Positions 1-6,198 of a DNA stretch of 10,011 bases are shown here, piece by piece (positions within the stretch are counted from its first letter, which is position 1; each line of letters begins with the position of its first letter). The notes under the pieces were generated by a model. The model worked only from the letters and a program-made list of their open reading frames with translations. It searched no databases and was not told where the DNA came from. The position numbers and the translations under genes are program-made. Origin of the DNA: Burkholderiales bacterium (GTDB lineage Bacteria > Pseudomonadota > Gammaproteobacteria > Burkholderiales > Usitatibacteraceae). The stretch is from the NCBI GenBank assembly GCA_017880705.1, contig JADGRS010000083.1, positions 1 to 10,011 on the forward strand. Direction: 5' to 3'.

Positions 1-1174
1 CGCCGAAAAGCGCCGTGTAGAACGAGCTCGCGGTCACGAGGTCGGGCGCGCGAAAGAGGACCCACGCCATGTTCACGAAGAAGAACGTGATCGCCCACGC
101 GACGATCGCGGGAAGCCGCAGCCCCGCGCGCGACCACAGCCGCACCAGGACTAGGCCCACGCCGTTCACGAGCCCCCACAGCACGAACGTCCAGTTGGCG
201 CCGTGCCAGAGCCCCCCGAGGAGGAAGGTCGCCACGATCGCGAAGGCCGTGTACGCTTCGCCGCGCCGATTGCCGCCGAGCGGGATGTAGACGTAGTCGC
301 GCAGGAAGCGCGTGAGGGTCATGTGCCAGTGGCGCCAGAATTCCTGGAGGTTGCGGCGGCGGTAGGGCGAGTCGAAGTTTTCCGGCAGGCGGATGTTCAT
401 CATCCGCGCCATGCCGAGCGCCATGTCGGTGTAGCCGCTGAAGTCGAAGTAGATCTGCATGGTGTAGCAGAGGATCGTGAACCACGCGTCGCCGAAGGTG
501 ATCGGCACGGGCGAGGTGAACATCTCGTTGGATTGGATCGCGAGCGGGTCGGCGATGAGCACTTTCTTGCCGAGCCCGATCGCGAGAAGAGCCAACCCGC
601 GCGCGACGTTCTCCCAGTCGAGGCGCTTGTTCGTGGCGTCTGCGAACTGCGGCATCATCTCGCGGTGATGCAGGATCGGGCCCGCGAGGAGATGCGGGAA
701 GTAGGTGACGAAGAGCGAGTAGTTGACGGGATCGGGCTCCGCGGCCTTGCGCTGGTGCGCGTCCACGAGGAAGGCGATCTGGGTGAAGGTGAAGAAGCTG
801 ATGCCGATCGGCAGGATCACGTCGAAATGCGGCGCCGAGGTCCCGGCGATGGCGGCCAGGTTTTCCATGAAGAAATTGGCGTACTTGAAGTAGCCGAGGA
901 GCAGCAGGTTGAACGCGATGCCGCCGACCAGGATCGCCCGGGCCGGCAGCCCCTGCGCCGCGCGGCGCATGAGCACGCGCCCCACCATGAAGTTGACGGT
1001 GATGCTCGCGGCAAGGAGCGCCAGGTATTCCGCGCGCCACCACGCATAGAAGAAGAGCGAAGCCGCCACGAGCCACGCGTTTCCCCAGCGGCCAGAAATC
1101 CGGTTGAACGCGAAGTATCCGATCAATACGACCGGCAGGAACGCGAGCAGGAACTCGAAGGAGTTGAAGAGCAT
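1..1174 (-). CDS. MBOAT-family O-acyltransferase (AlgI-like), C-terminus cut by window edge
   Basis: This is a polytopic inner-membrane acyltransferase of the membrane-bound O-acyltransferase family, closest in pattern to AlgI/DltB-type enzymes that move acyl groups across the membrane onto exported polysaccharide. I read 391 codons from the ATG at 1174-1172 (MLFNSFEFLLAFLP...), and the 3' end lies off the left edge. Visible hallmarks are the run FWRHWHMTLTRFLRDYVYIP followed by LGGNR, and LWHGANW with the invariant histidine at about residue 324, close to the catalytic histidine position of AlgI. FFTFTQIAFLVD and YFDFSGYTDMA are also typical. A purine-rich AGAAGG lies 8 nt before the start. 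The gene begins 38 bp after dppF in the same direction. The acceptor is unknown; a periplasmic SGNH/AlgX-like partner would be expected just beyond the edge. The family call is firm, the substrate is not. Confidence 0.93.
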   Translation of the reverse strand, partial: MLFNSFEFLLAFLPVVLIGYFAFNRISGRWGNAWLVAASLFFYAWWRAEYLALLAASITVNFMVGRVLMRRAAQGLPARAILVGGIAFNLLLLGYFKYANFFMENLAAIAGTSAPHFDVILPIGISFFTFTQIAFLVDAHQRKAAEPDPVNYSLFVTYFPHLLAGPILHHREMMPQFADATNKRLDWENVARGLALLAIGLGKKVLIADPLAIQSNEMFTSPVPITFGDAWFTILCYTMQIYFDFSGYTDMALGMARMMNIRLPENFDSPYRRRNLQEFWRHWHMTLTRFLRDYVYIPLGGNRRGEAYTAFAIVATFLLGGLWHGANWTFVLWGLVNGVGLVLVRLWSRAGLRLPAIVAWAITFFFVNMAWVLFRAPDLVTASSFYTALFG

Positions 1175-1177
1175 TCA

Positions 1178-1205
1178 GCGGGCCTTCTTCGCTTTGCAGG
1201 CCCGC
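1178..1205 (-). terminator. GC-rich hairpin between dppF and the MBOAT gene
   Basis: An 8-bp perfect stem (1178-1185 paired with 1198-1205) closes a 12-nt loop in the 38-bp gap after the dppF stop. No run of T follows it on the minus strand, so it is not a classical rho-independent terminator. One stem arm overlaps the AGAAGG that could serve as the MBOAT ribosome-binding site, so it could partially terminate transcription or mask the MBOAT start. Either role is inference. Confidence 0.35.
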
Positions 1206-1212
1206 CTCGAAC

Positions 1213-2244
1213 CTACGCTGCCGCGCGCGCGGGAACGATCGGAATCCAGCCTTCGTGGATTCCGTGGCACGCGACTTGCGCCCCCTCGAACGGCAACAGC
1301 TCCGGGCGAACCTCGCGGCACTTGTCGCGCGCGTGGGGGCAGCGCGGATTGAAGGAGCAGCCGCGCGGCGGATCGAGCGGGTTGGGCACTTCACCGGCGA
1401 CCGGCGTGCGCGACTTCCCCGACATCGTGATGTCCGGAATGGCGCTCGCGAGCATCTGCGTGTACGGATGGAGCGGTCGCCCGAAGAGCGTCTTGGTGTC
1501 CGCGATCTCCACGATGCGCCCGAGGTACATGACGCCCACGCGGTTGGAGATGTGCGCCACCACCGCGAGGTTGTGCGAGATGAAGAGATAGGTGAGGCCG
1601 TGCTCGCGCTGCAGGTCCTTCATGAGGTTCAGGATCTGCGCCTGCACGGAGACGTCGAGGGCGCTGGTGGGCTCGTCGCAGACGAGGAATTCAGGGTTCG
1701 ACGAGAGCGCGCGTGCGATCGAGATGCGCTGGCGCTGGCCGCCGGAAAACTCGTGGGGATACTTCTCGCCGTCGAGGGGCGAGAGGCCCACGTCGCCCAG
1801 GAGCTCGCCCACGCGCTTGTGCAGCGCGCGCTCGTCGTCGATGAGCCGGTGCGACCGGATGGGCTCGGCGATGATCTTCTCCACGCGCCAGCGGGGATTG
1901 AGGCTCGCGTACGGATCCTGGAAGATCATCTGGAAGCGCCTTCGCATCGCGAGCATCTCGGTGCGATCCGAGATCTTCGCGAGGTCCTTGCCGTCGAAGA
2001 GGATCGATCCCGAGGTCGGCGTGTAAAGGCCGCAGATGAGGCGCGCCACGGTGGACTTGCCGCAGCCCGATTCGCCGACGAGCGAGAGCGTCTCGCCGCG
2101 GTTGATGGTGAACGAGACGCCGTCGACCGCGCGCAGGATCTGCCGCGATGCGCCCTCGATCACGCGATTGAGCCATGGGCGCGAGACGTCGAAGTCGCGC
2201 GACAGGCCGCGCACCTCGAGGAGCGGTCGCCCGGCCTCAGGCAT
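1213..2244 (-). CDS. dppF: Peptide ABC transporter ATP-binding protein, DppF/OppF type
   Basis: This is a cytoplasmic ATPase subunit that hydrolyses ATP to drive oligopeptide or dipeptide import through the DppB/DppC channel. The 343 residues show Walker [10 protein letters not shown] (57-65), the Q-loop [10 protein letters not shown] (Q109), signature FSGGQRQR (from 166), Walker B FLVCDEP with catalytic E191, and the switch histidine H224. The C-terminal oligopeptide-transporter extension carries [16 protein letters not shown] and a further cysteine at 326, making a four-cysteine set (296, 302, 309, 326). The ATG at 2244 overlaps the end of dppD by 8 nt (ATGCCTGA), and a GAGGGGG ribosome-binding site precedes it, so translational coupling is likely. 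Length is normal for the family. Dpp versus Opp cannot be separated by sequence reading alone; the symbol marks family and position, not proven substrate. Confidence 0.95.
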   Translation of the reverse strand: MPEAGRPLLEVRGLSRDFDVSRPWLNRVIEGASRQILRAVDGVSFTINRGETLSLVGESGCGKSTVARLICGLYTPTSGSILFDGKDLAKISDRTEMLAMRRRFQMIFQDPYASLNPRWRVEKIIAEPIRSHRLIDDERALHKRVGELLGDVGLSPLDGEKYPHEFSGGQRQRISIARALSSNPEFLVCDEPTSALDVSVQAQILNLMKDLQREHGLTYLFISHNLAVVAHISNRVGVMYLGRIVEIADTKTLFGRPLHPYTQMLASAIPDITMSGKSRTPVAGEVPNPLDPPRGCSFNPRCPHARDKCREVRPELLPFEGAQVACHGIHEGWIPIVPARAAA

Positions 2245-3274
2245 GCACCGCCCCCTCGCTCCAATCCTTGTTCAGGTCGAGGGGGACCGATCCCTCCGCG
2301 TGCAGCCAGCAAGCCGCGAGGGATTTTCCCGCGGGAAGAAGGCTCGGGCGCTCGACCGTGCAGCGACCGAAGACGCGCGGGCACCGCGGATTGAAGGCGC
2401 ACCCCGTCGGAATCGCGTTGAGGCGCGGCATGGAGCCCTCGATCTGCGAGAGGCGCTCGACTTCGTGGCCCAGCGCCGGAATCGACGCCATGAGGCCCGC
2501 GGTGTACGGGTGCTGGGGGTTGTGGATCACTTCCTGCACCGGGCCGATCTCCGCGATGCGTCCCGCGTACATCACCGCGACGCGATCGGCGGTCTCCGCG
2601 ATGACCCCCATGTCGTGGGTCACGAGCATCACCGCCGTGCCGTTGTCGCGGCACAGGCGCTTCAGGAGCGTGATGATCTGCGCCTGGATCGAAACGTCGA
2701 GGGCGGTGGTGGGCTCGTCGGCGATGATGAGCTGCGGATTCGCGCAGAGCGCCAGGGCGATCACGACGCGCTGGCGCATGCCGCCCGAGAACTGGTGCGG
2801 ATAGTGGTCGATGCGCCGCTCCGGCGCCGGAATGCCCACCTCGGCGAGGAGCTCGATCGCCCTGGCGCGAGCTTGGGCCATGCTCATGGCCAGGTGCGTC
2901 TGGATCGTCTCGGTGAGCTGGTGCCCGATCGTGTAGAGCGGATTCAACGACGTGAGCGGATCCTGGAAGATCGCGCCGATGCGCCGGCCGCGGATCTTGC
3001 GCATCTCCTCCGCGGGGAGGTTGTCGATGCGCATGCCCTCGAGGAGGATCTCGCCGCCCGCGATTCGCCCCGGGGGCTCGAGAAGCCCGATGATCGCGGT
3101 GCCGGTGATCGACTTGCCCGCGCCCGACTCCCCCACCACGCCCAGCACCTCGCCGGGCGCGATGTCGAAGCTCACGTCGTCGATGGCGACGAGCGTTCCC
3201 CGGCGCGTGTTGAATTCCACGCGCAGGTTCTTCACCTGCAGGAGCGGCTTCGCGTCGGGAGTCGCCGCGGGCAT
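2237..3274 (-). CDS. dppD: Peptide ABC transporter ATP-binding protein, DppD/OppD type
   Basis: This is the second ATPase subunit of the importer, expected to form a heterodimer with the DppF-like protein on the cytoplasmic face of the permeases. Across 345 residues it shows Walker A GESGAGKS (48-55), Q-loop [10 protein letters not shown] (Q104), signature FSGGMRQR (from 162), Walker B LIIADEP with E187, and switch H220. The signature has M where Q is usual, a variation often seen in this subfamily. The C-terminal extension has cysteines 292, 298, 305 and 322 in the family pattern; a [4Fe-4S] cluster in this region has been reported for mycobacterial DppD, so metal binding here is possible but unproven. 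The start ATG directly follows the TAG of the small secreted protein gene with no spacer and no strong ribosome-binding site, which suggests translational coupling. Confidence 0.95.
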   Translation of the reverse strand: MPAATPDAKPLLQVKNLRVEFNTRRGTLVAIDDVSFDIAPGEVLGVVGESGAGKSITGTAIIGLLEPPGRIAGGEILLEGMRIDNLPAEEMRKIRGRRIGAIFQDPLTSLNPLYTIGHQLTETIQTHLAMSMAQARARAIELLAEVGIPAPERRIDHYPHQFSGGMRQRVVIALALCANPQLIIADEPTTALDVSIQAQIITLLKRLCRDNGTAVMLVTHDMGVIAETADRVAVMYAGRIAEIGPVQEVIHNPQHPYTAGLMASIPALGHEVERLSQIEGSMPRLNAIPTGCAFNPRCPRVFGRCTVERPSLLPAGKSLAACWLHAEGSVPLDLNKDWSEGAVHA

Positions 3275-3661
3275 CTAGCTCACGCCGAACTTCTTGCGGC
3301 ACTCGCCGATCGGATCCTCGTGGCGGACGACCGGCGTCCACTCCTGCAGGGTCTCCGACTTCAGCCTGGCGGCGACGTAGTAGCGCACGCACGGCTTGGT
3401 GTCGAGGTCGAACGTCTGCTGCGTCGCCATGTGGAAGCCCTTGCGCGGCGGCAGGTCGATGGTCACCTTGTGCGGGCCGGGCGCGACCACCGAGCGGTTG
3501 TTCAGCGAGTTCTCGTCGTCCACGCGATTCACGATCACCCGCCGCAGGTGGCTGTCGGCGGAGCGAACGTGGTCCACCTCGATGATGGAGTATGGCTGGT
3601 CGAACGGGCCGGCCAGCGCCGGTGTTACCGAAAGTAACGCGATTGCAAGCATTCGATTCAT
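3275..3661 (-). CDS. Small secreted protein of unknown function embedded in the peptide-transporter operon
   Basis: I do not recognise a named family. The 128-residue product starts with a short signal peptide (MNRMLAIALLSVTPALA, predicted cleavage after residue 17), so it should be periplasmic or secreted. The mature part is about 111 residues, rich in beta-type segments, with exactly two cysteines (91 and 121) that could form a disulfide. The segment VVAPGPHKVTIDLPPRKGF resembles the PEGA-like 'PG.H.V' turn common in small beta-sandwich lipoproteins and periplasmic proteins; that is only a resemblance. The start at 3661 is supported by AGGAG at 3672-3668, 6 nt upstream. It lies between dppC and dppD, and its TAG abuts the dppD ATG. 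Such a gene is not a standard part of Dpp/Opp operons. It may be an accessory factor or a passenger inserted together with the repeat element upstream. Confidence 0.85.
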   Translation of the reverse strand: MNRMLAIALLSVTPALAGPFDQPYSIIEVDHVRSADSHLRRVIVNRVDDENSLNNRSVVAPGPHKVTIDLPPRKGFHMATQQTFDLDTKPCVRYYVAARLKSETLQEWTPVVRHEDPIGECRKKFGVS

Positions 3662-3676
3662 TGATGTCTCCTGTTC

Positions 3677-3758
3677 GGAAATTGGTGTCAGGTACGAATT
3701 TCGGATGCATCGGCGCGCCGATGCTCGCTGCCGAAATTCGTACCTGACACCAATTTCC
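3677..3758. repeat. 28-bp perfect inverted repeat with nested 18-bp palindrome (REP/MITE-like)
   Basis: Arms 3677-3704 and 3731-3758 are exact reverse complements (28 of 28). The left arm contains TTGGTGTCAGGTACGAATTT. The 26-nt loop holds a second perfect palindrome, 3707-3724 (GCATCGGCGCGCCGATGC). The outer stem ends on the base next to the dppC stop codon and starts 4 nt from the AGGAG of the secreted protein gene, so it fills that gap. I recall TGTCAGGTACGAATT-type inverted repeats as dispersed intergenic elements in many proteobacteria, some linked to REP-associated Y1 transposases; that recollection is unverified. In RNA it would fold into a very stable structure that could lower expression downstream or protect the upstream message from 3' decay. 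No transposase lies in the window. Confidence 0.9.
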
Positions 3759-4670
3759 TCATCTCAACCTCGGGTTCAGGGCGTCGCGAAGCCAGTCGCC
3801 CAGCACGTTGATGGAAAGGACCACGATCACCAGCGCCGCCCCGGGGAAAACCGTGATCCACCACTCTCCGGAAAACAGGAAGTCGTTTCCGATGCGGATC
3901 AGCGTCCCCAGCGACGGCTGCGTCGGCGGTACCCCCACGCCCAGGTAAGACAGCGAAGATTCGGTAATGATCGCTGCCCCGATCTGCAAAGTCGCGATCA
4001 CCAGCACCGGCCCCAGGACGTTGGGCAACACATGGGAGAACATGATGGAGAGGGGATGTCTTCCAATCACCCGCGCCGCCTGGACGTAATCCTTGTTGCG
4101 CTCGACCAGCGTCGAGCCCCGCACCGTGCGCGCGAAGCTGACCCAGCCCGCCGCGGCGATGGCGAGGATCAGCACGTACACCGCGAGCTCGTCGTGGGAG
4201 CCCTTCGGAAGCACCGCGCGCGCGACACCGTCGATGAGGAGCGCGATGAGGATCGCCGGGAACGAAAGCTGGATGTCGGCCACGCGCATGATGAATGCGT
4301 CGAACTTGCCGCCGATATAGCCGCTCATGAGGCCCATGCTCACGCCGAACACCATCGCGAGGAACGTCGCTCCCAGCCCGATCACGAGCGACATGCGCGA
4401 GCCGAAGATGATCGTCGAGAGCACGTCGCGGCCCTGATCGTCGGTCCCGAGGAGGTAGTCCGGATTGCCGCGCCCGGTGAAGGCGGGCGGGGTGAAGGCA
4501 TCGAGGAGGTTCAGCGTCTTCAGGTCGAACGGATTGTGCGGGGCGACGAAGGGCGCGAACGTCGCGCCCACGATGCACGCGACCACGATCACCGCCGCGG
4601 TGATCGTCAAGGGCGAGTGCTTGAAGCTGTAGAAAACGTCGCCGTCGAAGAAACGCCTTACGGCTTCCAT
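3759..4670 (-). CDS. dppC: Peptide ABC transporter permease, DppC/OppC type
   Basis: This is the second inner-membrane permease subunit. The 303-residue protein starts at the ATG at 4670 (MEAVRRFFDGD), overlapping the dppB TGA by one base (TGATG), with GGAGG just upstream inside dppB. The same frame stays open far upstream through dppB, but that part is an antisense-like shadow. Features are an N-terminal membrane segment (about 22-44), the family-typical periplasmic segment GTDDQGRDVLSTIIFGSRMS (75-94), several further hydrophobic segments, and the cytoplasmic EAA-type loop DYVQAARVIGRHPLSIMFSH (194-213) that contacts the ATPases. It ends NPRLR. The TGA is directly followed by the 82-bp inverted-repeat element. 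Length is usual for the family. Confidence 0.95.
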   Translation of the reverse strand: MEAVRRFFDGDVFYSFKHSPLTITAAVIVVACIVGATFAPFVAPHNPFDLKTLNLLDAFTPPAFTGRGNPDYLLGTDDQGRDVLSTIIFGSRMSLVIGLGATFLAMVFGVSMGLMSGYIGGKFDAFIMRVADIQLSFPAILIALLIDGVARAVLPKGSHDELAVYVLILAIAAAGWVSFARTVRGSTLVERNKDYVQAARVIGRHPLSIMFSHVLPNVLGPVLVIATLQIGAAIITESSLSYLGVGVPPTQPSLGTLIRIGNDFLFSGEWWITVFPGAALVIVVLSINVLGDWLRDALNPRLR

Positions 4671-5656
4671 CAGTGCCCTCCACTTCCGCCGCGCTCGGCG
4701 CGCAGCCGCGGATCGACGAGGTAGTACAGCATGTCCACCACGAGGTTGATCACCACGAAGATGAGCCCGATGAGGCAAAGGTACGCGGCCATCACCGGAA
4801 TATCGGCGAACTGGACGGCTTGTACGAAGAGCAGCCCCATGCCGGGCCATTGGAACACGGTTTCGGTGATGATCGCGAAGGCGATGATGCCGCCCAGCTG
4901 CAGCCCCGTGATGGTGATCACCGGGACGAGAGTGTTCTTCAGCGCGTGGCCGAAGTTCACCGCGCGGTCCGACAGCCCCCGCGCGCGCGCGAACTTGATG
5001 TAGTCCGTGCGCAGCACTTCGAGCATCTCCGCGCGCACCAGCCGCATGATGAGCGTCACGGGGAAGAAGCCCAGCGTGATCGCGGGAAGGATCAGCGACT
5101 TCAGCCCCGACTTCGTGAGGAAGCCCGTGGACCACAGGCCGATCTTCACCGTGTCGCCGCGCCCGAAGGAGGGAAGCCAGCCGAGCCACACCGCGAAGAT
5201 GAGGATGAGGAAGATGCCGATGAGGAAGTTCGGCAGCGACACGCCGACGAGCGACGTCGTGAGGAGCGCGCGCGAAACCCATGAGTCGCGCTTCAACGCC
5301 GTGTAGACGCCCACGGGAATGCCCACGAGAAGGCCGATCATCGCCGCGGTGAACGCGAGCTCGAGCGTCGCCGGAAGGCGTTCCACCAGCAGCGTGGAAA
5401 CCGGCCGCCCGAGGCGAAGCGAGATGCCGAAGTTGCCCTGCACCGCATTGCCGATGAACGTCACGAACTGGACGTAGAAGGGCTTGTCGAGGCCGAGCGC
5501 CTGGCGCATTGCGTCGCGATCGGCCTGGGTCGCTTCGGGCGGCAGCATGAGCGACACCGGATCGCCCACGAAGTTGAAGAGCGAGAAGGCGATGAGCCCC
5601 ACGACCAGCATCACGATGACGCCCTGCAGGAGCCGGCGCAGGACGAATGCGATCAT
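4670..5656 (-). CDS. dppB: Peptide ABC transporter permease, DppB/OppB type
   Basis: This is the first inner-membrane permease subunit, 328 residues. It has an N-terminal membrane helix (about 9-30) and GDPVSLMLPPEAT followed by the long periplasmic loop typical of DppB. Further membrane segments lie near 99-120, 132-158, 187-207, 248-268 and 288-312. The EAA-type cytoplasmic loop EVLRTDYIKFARARGLSDRA (213-232) docks on the ATPases, and the C-terminus DPRLR is characteristic. The start at 5656 is fixed by homology-like content (MIAFVLRRLLQG). The only ribosome-binding-site-like sequence is GGGA inside the repeat copy that ends on the base next to the start codon. The gene is the first of the tightly packed part of the operon and overlaps dppC by one base. 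Confidence 0.95.
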   Translation of the reverse strand: MIAFVLRRLLQGVIVMLVVGLIAFSLFNFVGDPVSLMLPPEATQADRDAMRQALGLDKPFYVQFVTFIGNAVQGNFGISLRLGRPVSTLLVERLPATLELAFTAAMIGLLVGIPVGVYTALKRDSWVSRALLTTSLVGVSLPNFLIGIFLILIFAVWLGWLPSFGRGDTVKIGLWSTGFLTKSGLKSLILPAITLGFFPVTLIMRLVRAEMLEVLRTDYIKFARARGLSDRAVNFGHALKNTLVPVITITGLQLGGIIAFAIITETVFQWPGMGLLFVQAVQFADIPVMAAYLCLIGLIFVVINLVVDMLYYLVDPRLRAERGGSGGH

Positions 5657-5680
5657 GCGTCATTCCCGCGGTGGCGGGGG
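5657..5680 (-). repeat. Copy 1 of the ATTCCCGC-type inverted repeat, abutting the dppB start
   Basis: GCGTCATTCCCGCG at 5657-5670 is the exact reverse complement of 6180-6193 (14 bp), and GGCGGG follows in both after two mismatches. The internal hairpin (CCCGC-GGTG-GCGGG) is kept but the distal GAAT half is degraded to GGGG. Read on the minus strand it ends GGGAATGACGC directly before the dppB ATG, so it supplies the only visible ribosome-binding-site-like sequence. Confidence 0.8.
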
Positions 5681-5754
5681 CCCTGCTTCACATCCGCAAG
5701 CTCGTACGCGGGATTCAAGGGGTATTCACCGCGCGCACCCGAGGGTGCGATCAC

Positions 5755-5895
5755 CACCGAGTGAGGGCGGGGAAAAGTTCGACCCGGGCGGTAGTGACTC
5801 ACTCATGGATAGCAGGGGCGAACAAGTGGCGGGAGCATCACAGTTCCCAACCACCTCGGCGCCCTCTCGAACTTTTCCCCAAGCCCTACTCGGTG
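5755..5895. repeat. Long imperfect inverted repeat A in the dppA-dppB gap
   Basis: Arms 5755-5782 and 5867-5895 pair over their whole length with only a 1-nt and a 2-nt indel. The core is 14 bp perfect: GGGGAAAAGTTCGA (5769-5782) against TCGAACTTTTCCCC (5867-5880). The loop is 84 bp. This could be the remnant of a small non-autonomous mobile element or a structured RNA in the operon transcript; the sequence alone does not decide. Confidence 0.75.
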
Positions 5896-5982
5896 TTTCA
5901 CGCAGGGGCGAAGTCAATGAGTCGATGCCGCTCGAACAGGCATGCCGCACTTGCAGAGAATATCGACGCCCGGTGAGGAACC

Positions 5983-6145
5983 CCTGGCGTGGAAGGGTTG
6001 CGGTTCTTCTCGAGAGGGGGTGCCCCGCACGCCGCAGAGGAGAAGAAGCGCAAGGAATTCGAGCGCTATCGTAAGAAGCGAGATCCCTCCCCGTCGAAAG
6101 GCCGAGCTCCCCCGGGTCGAGAAGAACCGCCCCTTCCACGCCTGG
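5983..6145. repeat. Long imperfect inverted repeat B in the dppA-dppB gap
   Basis: Arms 5983-6020 and 6109-6145 are complementary over about 37 positions with a few mismatches. The core is 14 bp perfect: GCGGTTCTTCTCGA (6000-6013) against TCGAGAAGAACCGC (6117-6130). A second block, GGCGTGGAAGGG, pairs with CCCTTCCACGCC. The 88-bp loop has one purine-rich stretch (about 6032-6085). Its arrangement parallels repeat A: similar arm and loop lengths but a different sequence. Confidence 0.75.
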
Positions 6146-6168
6146 CCGATTACCGGGTTGTTGAGTGG

Positions 6169-6193
6169 ATTCCCGCCTTCGCGGGAATGACGC
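6169..6193 (+). repeat. Copy 2 of the ATTCCCGC-type inverted repeat, just after the dppA stop
   Basis: ATTCCCGC (6169-6176), a CTTC loop and GCGGGAAT (6181-6188) form a perfect 8-bp hairpin, followed by GACGC. This matches the very common proteobacterial intergenic repeat of the dRS3-like ATTCCC(N8)GGGAAT form. It begins 5 nt after the dppA stop on the transcript. Such hairpins after the binding-protein gene often protect the upstream message, giving more binding protein than permease. There is no T-run, so I do not call it a terminator. Confidence 0.85.
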
Positions 6194-6198
6194 GAAGC

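Larger units (their letters stand above)
5657..6198. other. 542-bp gene-free, repeat-filled gap between dppA and dppB
   Basis: I see no convincing gene here. The gap is bounded by an inverted pair of short repeats and contains two long imperfect inverted repeats, all listed separately. Between them is an 11-bp direct repeat, GCAGGGGCGAA, at 5812-5822 and 5902-5912. Open frames through the gap have no family-like protein content. I see no clear promoter; one for dppB-F could be present but is not identifiable by eye. Because the bounding repeats lie 1 nt from the dppB start and 5 nt from the dppA stop, most of this gap looks like inserted or amplified repeat DNA in an operon whose genes were originally close together. 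Confidence 0.7.

Noticed and set aside
203..3637. Long plus-strand open frames (203-1591, 1255-2394, 2036-3637) opposite the transporter and MBOAT genes
   Set aside because: They are Arg/Glu/His-rich, low-complexity readings antisense to clearly recognisable genes, as expected in GC-rich DNA. None has a family-like domain.
3677..3758. Insertion sequence with terminal inverted repeats
   Set aside because: The space between the arms is only 26 bp and there is no transposase, so at most it is a REP/MITE-like element.
3759..5663. 634-codon minus-strand frame suggesting a fusion of dppB and dppC
   Set aside because: Only the part from 4670 onward is permease. The upstream part is an out-of-frame reading of dppB, which has its own proper frame.
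6169..6188. Rho-independent terminator after dppA
   Set aside because: The stem is good but there is no T-run on either side, and the sequence matches a widespread intergenic repeat.
5657..6193. Target-site duplication around the bounding repeats
   Set aside because: Flanks outside the two copies (ending ATCAT on the left, starting GAAGC on the right) share no direct repeat beyond chance.
5657..6198. CRISPR array or small coding genes in the dppA-dppB gap
   Set aside because: The repeats are inverted pairs, not regularly spaced direct repeats. Open frames there show no recognisable protein content or ribosome-binding sites.
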